Origin: SIG701 sp045577175
GTDB lineage: Bacteria; Bacillota; Clostridia; Oscillospirales; CAG-272
Length of the DNA: 64,000 nt
Direction: 5' to 3'
Assembly: GCA_045577175.1 (NCBI GenBank)
Contig: JAZNHT010000037.1
Coordinates: forward strand, 1-64,000
The stretch's first letter is position 1; each line of letters starts with the position of its first letter. The notes beneath the pieces are model-generated. The model worked only from the letters and a program-made list of their open reading frames with translations, did not search any database and was not told the origin of the DNA. Positions 42,102-51,155 of this stretch are shown here, piece by piece. The position numbers and the translations under genes were made by a program.

Positions 42102-44537
42102 ATGACTGAAACGACACATTTTAAAGAGGAATATCTGCGCTGTAAACGAGCACTGTTCGATAAGTATTACGGTCATTTGAACGATATGCAGAGACAGGCG
42201 GTTTATACCGTGAACGGTCCTCTGCTCATTCTTGCGGGTGCAGGAAGCGGAAAAACCACCGTTCTTGTCAACCGCATTGAGTATATCATCCGATACGGAA
42301 ACGCGGTGGAAAGTGGACTTGCACCTACCGAAATAACCGAAGAAATGCTCTGCGAGATGAAAAACGCACTCACCCTTCCCCGCGCGGAGCTTGGCGAGTA
42401 TCTCGAACGGTTCGCGGTCAATCCGCCGCCGGCATGGACGGTGCTGGCGATCACATTCACGAACAAGGCGGCGAACGAAATCAAAAGCCGAATTGCCGCG
42501 GCATTCGGTGAGGAGAGCCGCGAGGCTTCCGACATATGGGCGGGCACGTTCCACTCCGTTTGCATGCGCCTGCTCCGCCGCTGGGGAGACAAGGTCGGCT
42601 ACGGTGACAATTTCGGCGTGTGCGATACGGACGACGCAAAAAAACTCATCAGTGCGTGCATGAAGCAGCTGAATATCGACGAAAAACAGCTCGCTGTCAA
42701 ATCGGTTATGAACACGATCAGCCGTGCGAAGGATCGCCTGCTTACACCTGAAATGTTTGCGCAGGAGGCAGGAACGGATTTCAAGCTGAAGCAGACCGCG
42801 AAAATCTACGCGCTGTATCAGGAACGGCTGAAATCGTCCAATCTGCTCGATTTCGACGACATCATCATGCAGACGGTGCGCCTTCTTGCCGAGTGTGAGG
42901 AAGCAAGAGAGAATATCCAGAACCGCTTCCGCTACATCTGCGTGGATGAGTATCAGGACACGAACAAGGCACAGCTCACGCTGACGCTTCTTTTGTCGGG
43001 TAAGTACAACAACATCATGGTTGTCGGGGATGACGATCAGAGTATTTACAAATTCCGCGGTGCAACGATCGAGAACATTCTGAACTTCGAATCGACGTGC
43101 AAGGGTGCCCGGGTTGTAAAGTTGGAGCAAAACTACCGATCCACAAAGACGATTCTTGATGCCGCAAACGGCGTGATCGCGCGCAACACGACACGGCATG
43201 ATAAAAAGCTGTGGACGAACGGCGAGACAGGCGAAAAGATTACGCTGAAAAAGCTCGGCAATCAGAATGATGAGGCGCGCTACATATGCGATCAGGTGCT
43301 TTCGGGAATCCGCAAGCAGCAGGCGACGTACCGCGATTACGCCGTTCTCTACCGCACGAATGCGCAGTCTCGCTCTCTGGAGCAGGCGTTCACGAAAAGC
43401 GGTATTCCCTACCGTATGCTGGGCGGCACGCGATTCTATGACCGCCTCGAGATTCGCGACGTGCTGGCGTATCTGTGCATCATCAATAACCCCCTGGACG
43501 ATCTCCGTCTGAAGCGAATCATCAACGTACCGAAGCGCGGCATCGGCGATAAATCCGCAGCAACTGCCGAGGCGATGGCGGTCGCAAGCGGTTATCCGCT
43601 TTTGCAGTTCATCCGCCACGCGCAGGATTACAAGGCAATCCCCGCGTCTGCGGCTAAGAGCATGGAGGAGCTTGCGGTGCTGATTGAAAATCTCCGTGCA
43701 GACGCACTGGAGAAGCCCGTATCCGAGCTGATCCGAAGCGTTGTCGAGATCACGGGCTACGGCAAAATGCTCGCCGCGGCGGGCGAAGAAGAAGCCGACC
43801 GTCTTGACAACATCGGCGAGCTTATCTCCTCCGCCGCACAGTACGAGCAGACGAGCGAAACACCGACACTTTCCGGATTTCTGGAGGATGTCGCGCTCGT
43901 TTCCGATGTGGACAAGTACGATGAAACCGCCGACGCGGTTGTTCTTATGACGATCCACAGCGCAAAAGGACTGGAGTTCCCGATCGTTTTCCTGCCCGGC
44001 ATGGAGGAAGGGCTCTTCCCCGGACGGCAGTCGATCATGCAGCCGGAGGAAATCGAGGAGGAACGCCGTCTTGCCTACGTTGCGCTGACTCGTGCGAAGA
44101 AAAAGCTGTACATCACGCACGTACACGACCGAATGCTTAACGGCTCCACACAGATGAATCCGCTGTCCCGCTTCGCGGAGGAAATTCCGCCCGAGCTGGT
44201 AGATGAGCAGGCGGATACGTTCGGTGCACCCGTGAAAAAGGTGTCCTTCGGTCAGTCGGGAGCATCGGGCGGATTCGGTACATCCTCCTACGGCGGATAT
44301 AAAAAACCGTCATTCCCGGGTGCGTCACGTCCGTCATCTGCCCCACGTGCACCGCAGAGAGCCGCAACACCTCAGTTTGCCGCAGGAGATCGCGTAAAGC
44401 ATGGCACGTTCGGCGTTGGAACGATTCTTTCCGTTCGTGCGATGGGCTCGGATACGCTTTATGAGATCGCCTTTGACACGGCGGGGACGAAAAAACTGAT
44501 GGCAACGTATGCGAAACTTGCGAAATCCGAGGAATAA
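42102..44537 (+). CDS. pcrA: UvrD/PcrA-type ATP-dependent DNA helicase
   Basis: An 811-residue superfamily 1A helicase with 3' to 5' polarity expected. Motif I A-G-A-G-S-G-K-T-T, motif Ia F-T-N-K-A-A, motif II V-D-E-Y-Q-D-T, motif III G-D-D-D-Q-S-I-Y-K-F-R-G-A, motif V T-I-H-S-A-K-G-L-E-F and motif VI V-A-L-T-R-A-K-K are all intact. A Gly/Ser/Pro-rich linker (about 710-755) precedes a C-terminal Tudor-like domain (G-D-R-V-K-H-G-T-F-G-V-G) as in PcrA. It acts in repair and in removing obstacles from DNA. Confidence 0.95.
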   Translation: MTETTHFKEEYLRCKRALFDKYYGHLNDMQRQAVYTVNGPLLILAGAGSGKTTVLVNRIEYIIRYGNAVESGLAPTEITEEMLCEMKNALTLPRAELGEYLERFAVNPPPAWTVLAITFTNKAANEIKSRIAAAFGEESREASDIWAGTFHSVCMRLLRRWGDKVGYGDNFGVCDTDDAKKLISACMKQLNIDEKQLAVKSVMNTISRAKDRLLTPEMFAQEAGTDFKLKQTAKIYALYQERLKSSNLLDFDDIIMQTVRLLAECEEARENIQNRFRYICVDEYQDTNKAQLTLTLLLSGKYNNIMVVGDDDQSIYKFRGATIENILNFESTCKGARVVKLEQNYRSTKTILDAANGVIARNTTRHDKKLWTNGETGEKITLKKLGNQNDEARYICDQVLSGIRKQQATYRDYAVLYRTNAQSRSLEQAFTKSGIPYRMLGGTRFYDRLEIRDVLAYLCIINNPLDDLRLKRIINVPKRGIGDKSAATAEAMAVASGYPLLQFIRHAQDYKAIPASAAKSMEELAVLIENLRADALEKPVSELIRSVVEITGYGKMLAAAGEEEADRLDNIGELISSAAQYEQTSETPTLSGFLEDVALVSDVDKYDETADAVVLMTIHSAKGLEFPIVFLPGMEEGLFPGRQSIMQPEEIEEERRLAYVALTRAKKKLYITHVHDRMLNGSTQMNPLSRFAEEIPPELVDEQADTFGAPVKKVSFGQSGASGGFGTSSYGGYKKPSFPGASRPSSAPRAPQRAATPQFAAGDRVKHGTFGVGTILSVRAMGSDTLYEIAFDTAGTKKLMATYAKLAKSEE

Positions 44538-44559
44538 TCGCAAAAAATCCCGAAAACAT

Positions 44560-44588
44560 TTGACATTTGAGCCGCTTTGCGGTACAAT
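44560..44588 (+). promoter_or_regulatory. promoter of proS
   Basis: TTGACA (44560-44565), 17-base spacer, TACAAT (44583-44588). Confidence 0.75.
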
Positions 44589-44621
44589 AATTACATATTC
44601 TTATTATTTGGAGTTTGAAAC

Positions 44622-46058
44622 ATGAGCGAGAAGAAAATGGTAGAGCAGATCACGTCTATGGACGTTGATTTTGCACAGTGGTACACCGACATCTGCCTGA
44701 AAGCGGATCTGATCGATTATTCCAGCGTAAAGGGCTGTATGATTATCCGCCCCTACGGATATGCGATCTGGGAGAATATCCAGAAAATCCTTGACACGCG
44801 TTTCAAGGAGCTCGGACACGAGAATGTATACATGCCGATGTTCATTCCCGAGTCCCTTCTGAATAAAGAAAAGGATCACGTGGAGGGATTTGCGCCCGAG
44901 GTTGCATGGGTAACGCACGGCGGCAGCGAGCCGCTTACGGAACGCCTTTGCGTGCGCCCGACCTCCGAGACGCTTTTCTGCGAGCATTATCAGCATATTA
45001 TCCGTTCCTACCGCGACCTGCCGAAGCTGTATAACCAGTGGTGCTCCGTCGTCCGTTGGGAGAAAACAACCCGTCCGTTCCTCAGAAGCCGCGAATTTCT
45101 GTGGCAGGAGGGACACACGATGCACGCAACCGCCGAGGAAGCACGCGCAGAAACCGTGCAGATGCTGAACGTCTACGCCGATTTCCACGAAAACGATCTT
45201 GCCATCCCGGTTGTCAAGGGTGCTAAGACGCCGAGCGACAAGTTTGCAGGTGCTGAGGATACCTACGCTATCGAAGCACTGATGCACGACGGTAAGGCAC
45301 TGCAGGCGGCTACCTCCCATTATTTCGGTGACGGCTTCGCCCGCGCATTCGACATCACCTACTCCGACAAGAACAACAAGCTCGTTCACCCCTTCCAGAC
45401 CTCGTGGGGATGCACTACCCGTATGATCGGCGGCATTATCATGACGCACGGTGACGAGAACGGTCTTGTTCTGCCGCCGGCTGTCGCACCTATCCAGGCA
45501 GTTGTCATTCCCGTTGCGGCACACAAGCCGGGCGTAATCGAAGCGGCAACCGATATTGCTGACCGCATCAAAGCGGCTGGCGTTCGCGTGAAACTCGACG
45601 ACAGCGATAACTCCCCCGGATGGAAATATGCGGAATACGAAATGAAGGGCGTACCGCTTCGTATCGAGATCGGTCCGCGCGATCTGGAGGCAGGACAGTG
45701 CGTGATCGTCACCCGCCACAACCGCGAAAAGACAATCGTGCCGCTTGCCGATCTGGAAACGGCTGTTAAGGAGAAATTGCAGGTTGTCCGCGACGGTATG
45801 TATGCGAAGGCACTGGCTAACCGTGCGGCACGCACCTACGACTGCAAGACCATCGATGAGATCAACGAAAAGCTGACCGCCGGTGACGGCTTTATCCGCG
45901 CGATGTGGTGCGGTGATGAAGCATGTGAAGATAAGGTCAAAGAGGAGACCGGTGTCGGCTCCCGTTGTGTTCCGCTTGAGCAGGAAACGATCAGTGATGT
46001 CTGCGTATGCTGCGGACGTCCCGCAAAGCAGCTCGTTTTCTGGGGCAAGGCATACTGA
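44622..46058 (+). CDS. proS: prolyl-tRNA synthetase (short, archaeal/eukaryote-type)
   Basis: A 478-residue class II synthetase charging tRNA-Pro. It has the ProS type 3 layout: no editing insertion, motif 2 R-W-E-K-T-T-R-P-F-L-R-S-R-E-F, T-S-W-G-C-T-T-R-M-I-G-G as motif 3, and a C-terminal Cys-containing zinc-type domain (C-G-D, then V-C-V-C-C-G-R-P). Bacterial-type ProS is about 570 residues with an INS domain; the short form is common in Clostridia. The ftsW/rodA-type gene follows after 21 bases. Confidence 0.95.
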   Translation: MSEKKMVEQITSMDVDFAQWYTDICLKADLIDYSSVKGCMIIRPYGYAIWENIQKILDTRFKELGHENVYMPMFIPESLLNKEKDHVEGFAPEVAWVTHGGSEPLTERLCVRPTSETLFCEHYQHIIRSYRDLPKLYNQWCSVVRWEKTTRPFLRSREFLWQEGHTMHATAEEARAETVQMLNVYADFHENDLAIPVVKGAKTPSDKFAGAEDTYAIEALMHDGKALQAATSHYFGDGFARAFDITYSDKNNKLVHPFQTSWGCTTRMIGGIIMTHGDENGLVLPPAVAPIQAVVIPVAAHKPGVIEAATDIADRIKAAGVRVKLDDSDNSPGWKYAEYEMKGVPLRIEIGPRDLEAGQCVIVTRHNREKTIVPLADLETAVKEKLQVVRDGMYAKALANRAARTYDCKTIDEINEKLTAGDGFIRAMWCGDEACEDKVKEETGVGSRCVPLEQETISDVCVCCGRPAKQLVFWGKAY

Positions 46059-46079
46059 TTCAGCAGATACGGTAACACT

Positions 46080-47213
46080 ATGAAAGAGTTTTCAGTATCC
46101 TTCAAAGAAAAAATCCGCCGCATTGATTATGTAATCCTTCTCTGCGCGCTTGGCATGGCAGCTTTGGGCATACTGACTCTTTCAGGCATAGCCGAAGACA
46201 GCGCAGGAGGCGCGAGACGAGTGCTCGTTCAAACGGCGGCACTCTGTCTCGGCATATTCTGCGCTTTTCTCATTTCCATGGTGGATTACGATGAATTTCT
46301 GAGAAAGCTCGCCCTGCCGATCTTTATCGGATCGGTTGCCGCGATGATTGTCACCTTGATAATCGGCACAGGTCCTGAGGGGAGCACGAACAAATGCTGG
46401 ATTGAAATTCCGGGGCTCATCAGCATACAAACATCCGAGTTTGTAAAGATTTTCTTCGTTCTCACCTTTGCCAAGCATATAGACAAGGTTAAGAAAAAAA
46501 TCAACCATCCGTTATCCGTTCTTTCGCTCGGATTCCACGGCGGATTGATTACTGTCTTGGTCCTTGCCACGGGCGACCTCGGCTCGGCTCTTGTTTTTGC
46601 CGCAATCCTCGTTTGTATGCTTTTCATCGGCGGTCTGTCTCTTTGGTATTTTGTCGGTGCGATCGTTCTTGCTGTTGCGGCGTTTCCGTACCTGTGGCCG
46701 CAGCTTGCCGAATATCAGCAGCAGAGAATCCTCGTTGGATTTGATCCGACACTCGATCCGCTTGTGTACGGCTATCAGCCGCTGAAGAGTCTCGCTACGA
46801 TTGCCGCCGGCGGATTCCGCGGTGCCGGTTACGGGGGCGGCACGTACTACACGTCGATACCGAAGTACTATACCGACTTTATTTTCTCCGTTGTCGCGGA
46901 AAAATTCGGCTTCTTCGGCGTGTTTCTGTACATAGCACTGATGGCGGTGCTCATCTGCCGGATTCTTTGGCTGGCGCGGAAAGCACGCAAGGATTGCGGA
47001 TCCAATATCTGTGTCGGAATTGCCGCGATTCTGATTGCACAGTCGCTGGAGAACATCGGCATGTGCCTTGGCATGCTGCCCGTCGTCGGCATCACACTTC
47101 CCTTCCTCAGCTACGGCGGATCGTCCATGCTGTCATCATTCCTCTGCATTGGCGTTCTGCAAAGCGTGGCAACACACAATCATAAGTATTATTTCGAAAG
47201 AGAAAATGCATAA
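46080..47213 (+). CDS. SEDS-family peptidoglycan polymerase (RodA/FtsW/SpoVE)
   Basis: A 377-residue protein with about ten hydrophobic segments. Family motifs are N-K-C-W-I-E-I-P-G-L-I-S-I-Q-T-S-E, the T-G-D-L-G-S-A-L loop, F-I-F-S-V-V-A-E-K-F-G-F-F-G and G-I-T-L-P-F-L-S-Y-G-G-S-S. SEDS proteins polymerise lipid II with a class B PBP. Length near 377 is closer to RodA, but RodA, FtsW and SpoVE cannot be separated here. No PBP gene is adjacent. Confidence 0.9.
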   Translation: MKEFSVSFKEKIRRIDYVILLCALGMAALGILTLSGIAEDSAGGARRVLVQTAALCLGIFCAFLISMVDYDEFLRKLALPIFIGSVAAMIVTLIIGTGPEGSTNKCWIEIPGLISIQTSEFVKIFFVLTFAKHIDKVKKKINHPLSVLSLGFHGGLITVLVLATGDLGSALVFAAILVCMLFIGGLSLWYFVGAIVLAVAAFPYLWPQLAEYQQQRILVGFDPTLDPLVYGYQPLKSLATIAAGGFRGAGYGGGTYYTSIPKYYTDFIFSVVAEKFGFFGVFLYIALMAVLICRILWLARKARKDCGSNICVGIAAILIAQSLENIGMCLGMLPVVGITLPFLSYGGSSMLSSFLCIGVLQSVATHNHKYYFERENA

Positions 47214-47245
47214 GAAAAGGACTGATTAATTATACAGTCCTTTTC
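47214..47245. terminator. terminator between convergent genes
   Basis: GAAAAGGACTG (47214-47224) pairs with CAGTCCTTTTC (47235-47245), ten-base loop, T/A-rich flanks both sides. Confidence 0.75.
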
Positions 47246-47251
47246 TTCATT

Positions 47252-47989
47252 TCACACGTCAACAATCAGAGCGGAAACATCCCCGGCAGGAGTCTCATCT
47301 CGAATCTCTCCGCATTGGAAATGTACACAACCGCCTTTTGCTTTACATTCAAACTCCGTTGTAACGCAAAATGGATTGACTAAAAGTACATTTTTACCGC
47401 ACAATGCCGCCTGTGCTGCATATTCGTATTTCTCACTGCTGTTCCATTTCTCCGACTGATAATCACACCATACCGGCCACAAAACAACATCCGGTTCCAG
47501 TGACGCTATTTCTTCCAGCTTACCGTCTGTCCACAAATCACCACATAACCCTATAGTGAAACATCTTGATTTATATTTAAATTTTGAAAAATGTTTTCCC
47601 TCACGGTAATGACTGTCCGCTTTCGAACAGTCTTTCCAGCCGACAGAGACGCGACGAAATAAATTGCAAATCTCGCCGTCAGCACCGATGAAAATTTGAC
47701 TGCTGTATATCACTTCATCTACCCGTTCATAAAACCCGAAGCAAAGTGCAATTTGATTTTCTTTCGCACTTTCGCGCATTATTTGGATTTGAGGTGAGTC
47801 GAGACAAACAGCGATTTCTTTATCCGATTCGTAGTCCCAAGATAAGGCATCAAATCCGTGCAAAGCGGCTTCACCAAAGAGTATCAGATCTGCTTTTCCG
47901 CCGTACCGTTTTGCATATAGACACATTGTTTTTATATTTGCATCTATTGCTCCGTTTGTAACCGGGGCGGATGCAAGAACAATTTTCAT
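47252..47989 (-). CDS. carbon-nitrogen hydrolase (nitrilase superfamily), altered active site
   Basis: A 245-residue nitrilase-fold protein. Catalytic Glu is at residue 40 (F-G-E-A-A) and Cys at residue 149 (G-L-C-G-D-L). The usual catalytic Lys in Y-R-K-x-H appears as Arg (F-R-R-V-S, residue 113), so the triad is incomplete unless Lys119 serves. Substrate unknown: amidase, carbamoylase and acyltransferase members exist. The start at 47989 has AGAGG upstream; the longer frame to 48019 has none. The gene looks more A/T-rich in codon use than its neighbours, which may mean later acquisition. Confidence 0.75.
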   Translation of the reverse strand: MKIVLASAPVTNGAIDANIKTMCLYAKRYGGKADLILFGEAALHGFDALSWDYESDKEIAVCLDSPQIQIMRESAKENQIALCFGFYERVDEVIYSSQIFIGADGEICNLFRRVSVGWKDCSKADSHYREGKHFSKFKYKSRCFTIGLCGDLWTDGKLEEIASLEPDVVLWPVWCDYQSEKWNSSEKYEYAAQAALCGKNVLLVNPFCVTTEFECKAKGGCVHFQCGEIRDETPAGDVSALIVDV

Positions 47990-48076
47990 ACAAAAACCTC
48001 TGCTATATTGTATGTTCATAAGGCTATCAGATTATAACACATAAATGCTATCTATGCATCGGAAATACAAAGAATG

Positions 48077-48112
48077 AAAAGACATAACGGAAATAAATCC
48101 GCTATGTCTTTT
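48077..48112 (-). terminator. terminator of the phosphofructokinase gene
   Basis: AAAAGACATA-A-CGGA pairs with TCCG-C-TATGTCTTTT with one mismatch; the minus strand continues with TTTTCATTC. Confidence 0.65.
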
Positions 48113-48123
48113 TGTATTACCGA

Positions 48124-49392
48124 TCAGTCAAACACAAAGTGCACGGGAATGCCGCCGTTCATGATAATCTTCGGCTCACCGATAATCAGCGGTGCAATAT
48201 AGCGCAGGCACTCGTCCGTTACGTTGTTCTTCTTCTCGTTGAGGAATTTATCCGGCACCTTCTGCTCGCCGTTTGCGATGTTCTGCACGTTCAAGGGCTT
48301 ATAGTAAACGGAGTATCCGTCTGCCTTTTCATCACGCAGGATGGCGATCATGCATCCGGTTTCGCCGGCAACAGCGGCAGCGATACCGGCAGCACCTGCC
48401 TCGGCTGCCTCGGTGAGATCGGTCTGAGACGCAAAATGCGCGCCGCAGCGCTGCGGAAGATTCAGCTCGATCGAGCGAACCTTGCATCCAAATTCAGCCT
48501 TTGCGGCCTGCTCAAGCGTCTTAGCTGTACCGGCAAGGTACTTGTGACCGAATACGTCCTTGACACCGCTCTGATCTGCCTCACCGACATAGGTGCCGTT
48601 GGCAAAGCGGATACCCTCGGAAACAGCAACAACAATGTTCGGCTTCTTCTTGAACAGCTCACGGAGGTCCTCGAAAAATGCCTCCATAGAGAACGCCGCC
48701 TCGGGGAGATAGACGAGATCGGGTGCATAACCGCCGAGAACGCGCGGAAGAGCCGCAGAAGCGGTCAGCCAGCCAGCATCACGTCCCATGATCTCAACAA
48801 TCGTAACAGCGGGAACGGTGTAAACCGCGCAGTCGCGGACGATCTCCTGCATCTCGGTCGCGATAAACTTCGCAGCGGAGCCGTAGCCGGGCGCGTGATC
48901 CGTGCCGGGGAGGTCGTTGTCAATCGTTTTCGGCAGACCGATGACGCGCATCTCATAGTGGTGATCTGCTACGTAGCGGCTGAGCTTTGCCGCGGTATCC
49001 ATGGAATCGTTACCGCCGATGTAGAAGAAATAACGGATGTTGTTCTCTTTGAAGCGAGCAATCAGCTTCTCGAAAAATTCAGGGTCCTTCTCGGGATCGG
49101 GGAGCTTTTTGCGGCAGGAGCCGAGCGCAGATGCAGGTGTCTGCGTGAGAAGCGTGAGCTTCTCCTCATCCGTTGTGCCGTCCGCTTTCGTGAAGATCTC
49201 GCTGAGGTTAATCATGCGACCGTCGATGAAGCCTTCGATACCGTTTCTCATACCGTAAATTTCGGTAATTGTGTCTTTGAACTCCTCGGAAAGTGCGGCG
49301 CGGATTACGCCTGCGAGTGTTGCGTTGATAACAGCGGTCGGTCCGCCGGACTGTCCGACGACAGCGGCGCCGATAAGTTTGTTTTCAGCCAT
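48124..49392 (-). CDS. pfp: pyrophosphate-dependent 6-phosphofructokinase
   Basis: A 422-residue phosphofructokinase. Two positions that decide the phosphoryl donor are of PPi type: Asp129 in G-G-N-D-S (ATP enzymes have Gly there, G-G-D-G-S) and Lys155 in P-K-T-I-D-N-D (ATP enzymes have Gly). The catalytic T-I-D-N-D and E-I-M-G-R-D-A-G-W motifs are intact. The enzyme phosphorylates fructose-6-phosphate reversibly using pyrophosphate, saving ATP in glycolysis. A perfect consensus promoter precedes it and codon bias is strong. Confidence 0.92.
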   Translation of the reverse strand: MAENKLIGAAVVGQSGGPTAVINATLAGVIRAALSEEFKDTITEIYGMRNGIEGFIDGRMINLSEIFTKADGTTDEEKLTLLTQTPASALGSCRKKLPDPEKDPEFFEKLIARFKENNIRYFFYIGGNDSMDTAAKLSRYVADHHYEMRVIGLPKTIDNDLPGTDHAPGYGSAAKFIATEMQEIVRDCAVYTVPAVTIVEIMGRDAGWLTASAALPRVLGGYAPDLVYLPEAAFSMEAFFEDLRELFKKKPNIVVAVSEGIRFANGTYVGEADQSGVKDVFGHKYLAGTAKTLEQAAKAEFGCKVRSIELNLPQRCGAHFASQTDLTEAAEAGAAGIAAAVAGETGCMIAILRDEKADGYSVYYKPLNVQNIANGEQKVPDKFLNEKKNNVTDECLRYIAPLIIGEPKIIMNGGIPVHFVFD

Positions 49393-49429
49393 AAGTATAC
49401 CCTTTCATTCTATTTCAATGGATACAATA

Positions 49430-49458
49430 ATTATATAGCAGATTTCGCCATATGTCAA
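49430..49458 (-). promoter_or_regulatory. consensus promoter of the phosphofructokinase gene
   Basis: Minus strand TTGACA (49453-49458), 17-base spacer, TATAAT (49430-49435). Confidence 0.85.
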
Positions 49459-49569
49459 GGTTTACAGAGGGAATAATCGAAAAACATCCCATATTTCACC
49501 GCACACTCTGACAGATTTCGCGGCGCGGATACAGTATAATGTACGTAGTACCGAACAAGGAGGAAAAAG

Positions 49570-49908
49570 ATGAAAACTGAAACGTGCGGTGTAACCATAC
49601 ACTGCAAAAACGATCGAATGGAGTGCGTAATCGGCGGTGACATCGATCACCACAGCGCACGGTGTATTCGTATGAAGATTGATGAGGAAATATACCGCGT
49701 CCGTCCGCGCACGCTTGTGCTGGATCTCGCCCGCGTAGAGTTTATGGACAGCTCCGGACTCGGGTTGATTCTCGGACGCTTTTCCAAAGCATCGGAGATC
49801 GGTGCGGAGTGCGTACTCCAAAATCCAAGCGGTAATGTGATGAAAATTTTGGATGTAGCCGGTATCGGACGGCTGATCCGCATTGAAAGAAAGAAGGAGA
49901 ATGTATGA
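49570..49908 (+). CDS. spoIIAA: anti-sigma F factor antagonist
   Basis: A 112-residue STAS-domain protein. G-G-D-I-D-H-H-S-A and the phospho-Ser region M-D-S-S-G-L-G-L-I-L-G-R identify SpoIIAA, which when dephosphorylated by SpoIIE binds SpoIIAB and frees sigma F in the forespore. AGGAGG precedes ATG. The stop overlaps the spoIIAB start by four bases. In Bacillus this operon uses a sigma H promoter; I could not place one with confidence. Confidence 0.95.
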   Translation: MKTETCGVTIHCKNDRMECVIGGDIDHHSARCIRMKIDEEIYRVRPRTLVLDLARVEFMDSSGLGLILGRFSKASEIGAECVLQNPSGNVMKILDVAGIGRLIRIERKKENV

Positions 49909-50381
49909 GTATGGATGCCGAAAAAAAGCAGCGAGGGAGAAGGCGGGCACAGAATGAGGTGCGGATGATTCTTCCCTCTCACTCCGTAAACGAATCATAC
50001 GCACGGTCGGCGGCGGCGGTTTTTGTGTCGCAGATCAATCCGACTGTCACGGAGCTATCTGACATTAAATGTGCCGTATCAGAAGCGGTGACTAACTGCA
50101 TCGTACATGGGTACCGTGATGTAATCGGCATGATCTACATAACGATGCGTCTTTATGAAAATCGGGAGTTCCGTATCGAGATTAAGGATAAAGGGTGTGG
50201 GATTCTCAACATAGCCGAAGCGATGCAGCCTCTGTATACAACGGACAAAGAAAACGAGCGCAGCGGTATGGGATTTACGATAATGGAGAACTTTATGGAT
50301 ACGCTGAAGGTCACGTCGGGAAAAAGCGGCACGAAGGTTGTCATGAGTAAAAAGCTCTCCCCTCTGCCGACAGTCCGATAA
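49905..50381 (+). CDS. spoIIAB: anti-sigma F factor (serine kinase)
   Basis: A 158-residue GHKL-type kinase. D-I-K-C-A-V-S-E-A-V-T-N-C-I-V-H-G carries the N-box, D-K-G-C-G-I the G1 box, and R-S-G-M-G-F-T-I-M-E the G2 box. It binds sigma F and phosphorylates SpoIIAA. The N terminus carries an extra charged stretch (K-K-Q-R-G-R-R-R) compared with the roughly 140-residue Bacillus protein. Confidence 0.95.
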   Translation: MSMDAEKKQRGRRRAQNEVRMILPSHSVNESYARSAAAVFVSQINPTVTELSDIKCAVSEAVTNCIVHGYRDVIGMIYITMRLYENREFRIEIKDKGCGILNIAEAMQPLYTTDKENERSGMGFTIMENFMDTLKVTSGKSGTKVVMSKKLSPLPTVR

Positions 50382-50385
50382 CACA

Positions 50386-51126
50386 ATGTCGGAAACAAAA
50401 ACAGACTTGCGTTATGCGGAAAATGCTCGCTATCTGAAGCTGGCGGCGGAAGGCGATGAGGCTGCCACCGCATATCTCATGGAGGCAAACGGCGGTCTCG
50501 TGCGCGGACTTGCGGCACGGTTTCGCGGTCGAGGGACGGATTTCGAAGATCTTGTTCAGATCGGAAACATCGGTATGCTGAAAGCAATCCGCAGCTTTGA
50601 TTTAACACGTGGGACGGCGTTTTCCACCTATGCCGTTCCGCTGATTATCGGAGAGATTCGCAGGCATCTTCGCGATGACGGACTTATCAAAGTCGGAAGG
50701 CGGCAAAAGCAGCTCGGCGCATCGATTTTGCGTGCGCGTGAGATATTCACGGCGGAAAACGGGCGCGAGCCGCAGATTCACGAGCTTGCCGAGCAGTTCG
50801 GCGTGAGTGATACCGAAGCGGCACTGTCTCTCGAAGCGATTTCTCCCGTTCACTCGATTTCAGAAACGGTCGGAGACGGCGAGAACTCGTTTTCGCTTGA
50901 GAAAATTATTGCCGCTGAGGATGTCATCGAGAAACGTACAGACCAAATCGCCTTGCGTGAATCGATAGAATCACTGCCGATTTTGTGGAGAAAAATTATA
51001 TTTCTCCGTTATTTCCGCGAATTGTCCCAGCAGCAGGTCGCGGATGAGCTTGGTCTGACACAGGTTAAGGTATCCAGGGAGGAGAAAAAAATTGTCGCGG
51101 CTCTGCGTAACGAATTAACAAAATAA
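50386..51126 (+). CDS. sigF: sporulation sigma factor F
   Basis: A 246-residue sigma factor with regions 2 (D-L-V-Q-I-G-N-I-G-M-L-K-A-I-R-S-F-D), 3 and 4 (L-S-Q-Q-Q-V-A-D-E-L-G-L-T-Q-V-K-V-S-R), the length and order of SigF/SigG. Position as third gene after spoIIAA and spoIIAB identifies SigF, the first forespore sigma factor. Confidence 0.95.
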   Translation: MSETKTDLRYAENARYLKLAAEGDEAATAYLMEANGGLVRGLAARFRGRGTDFEDLVQIGNIGMLKAIRSFDLTRGTAFSTYAVPLIIGEIRRHLRDDGLIKVGRRQKQLGASILRAREIFTAENGREPQIHELAEQFGVSDTEAALSLEAISPVHSISETVGDGENSFSLEKIIAAEDVIEKRTDQIALRESIESLPILWRKIIFLRYFRELSQQQVADELGLTQVKVSREEKKIVAALRNELTK

Positions 51127-51151
51127 GGGCTGTTGCTTTTGCAACAGCCCT
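51126..51151. terminator. terminator of the spoIIA operon
   Basis: A perfect 11-bp stem (51126-51136 with 51141-51151), loop TTTT, then CGTTTTA. It also lies at the 3' end of the convergent SpoIID-like gene. Confidence 0.8.
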
Positions 51152-51155
51152 CGTT

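Noticed and set aside
42066..44126. 686-codon open frame on the minus strand
   Set aside because: Opposite pcrA, whose helicase motifs are complete; the antisense product is Arg/His-rich and motif-free.
48112..49476. 454-codon open frame on the plus strand
   Set aside because: Opposite the PPi-phosphofructokinase, whose catalytic residues are intact.
49460..49569. Sigma H promoter of the spoIIA operon
   Set aside because: A TATAAT at 49535-49540 lacks a -35 box at proper distance, and no A-G-G-A / G-A-A-T pair with correct spacing could be placed.
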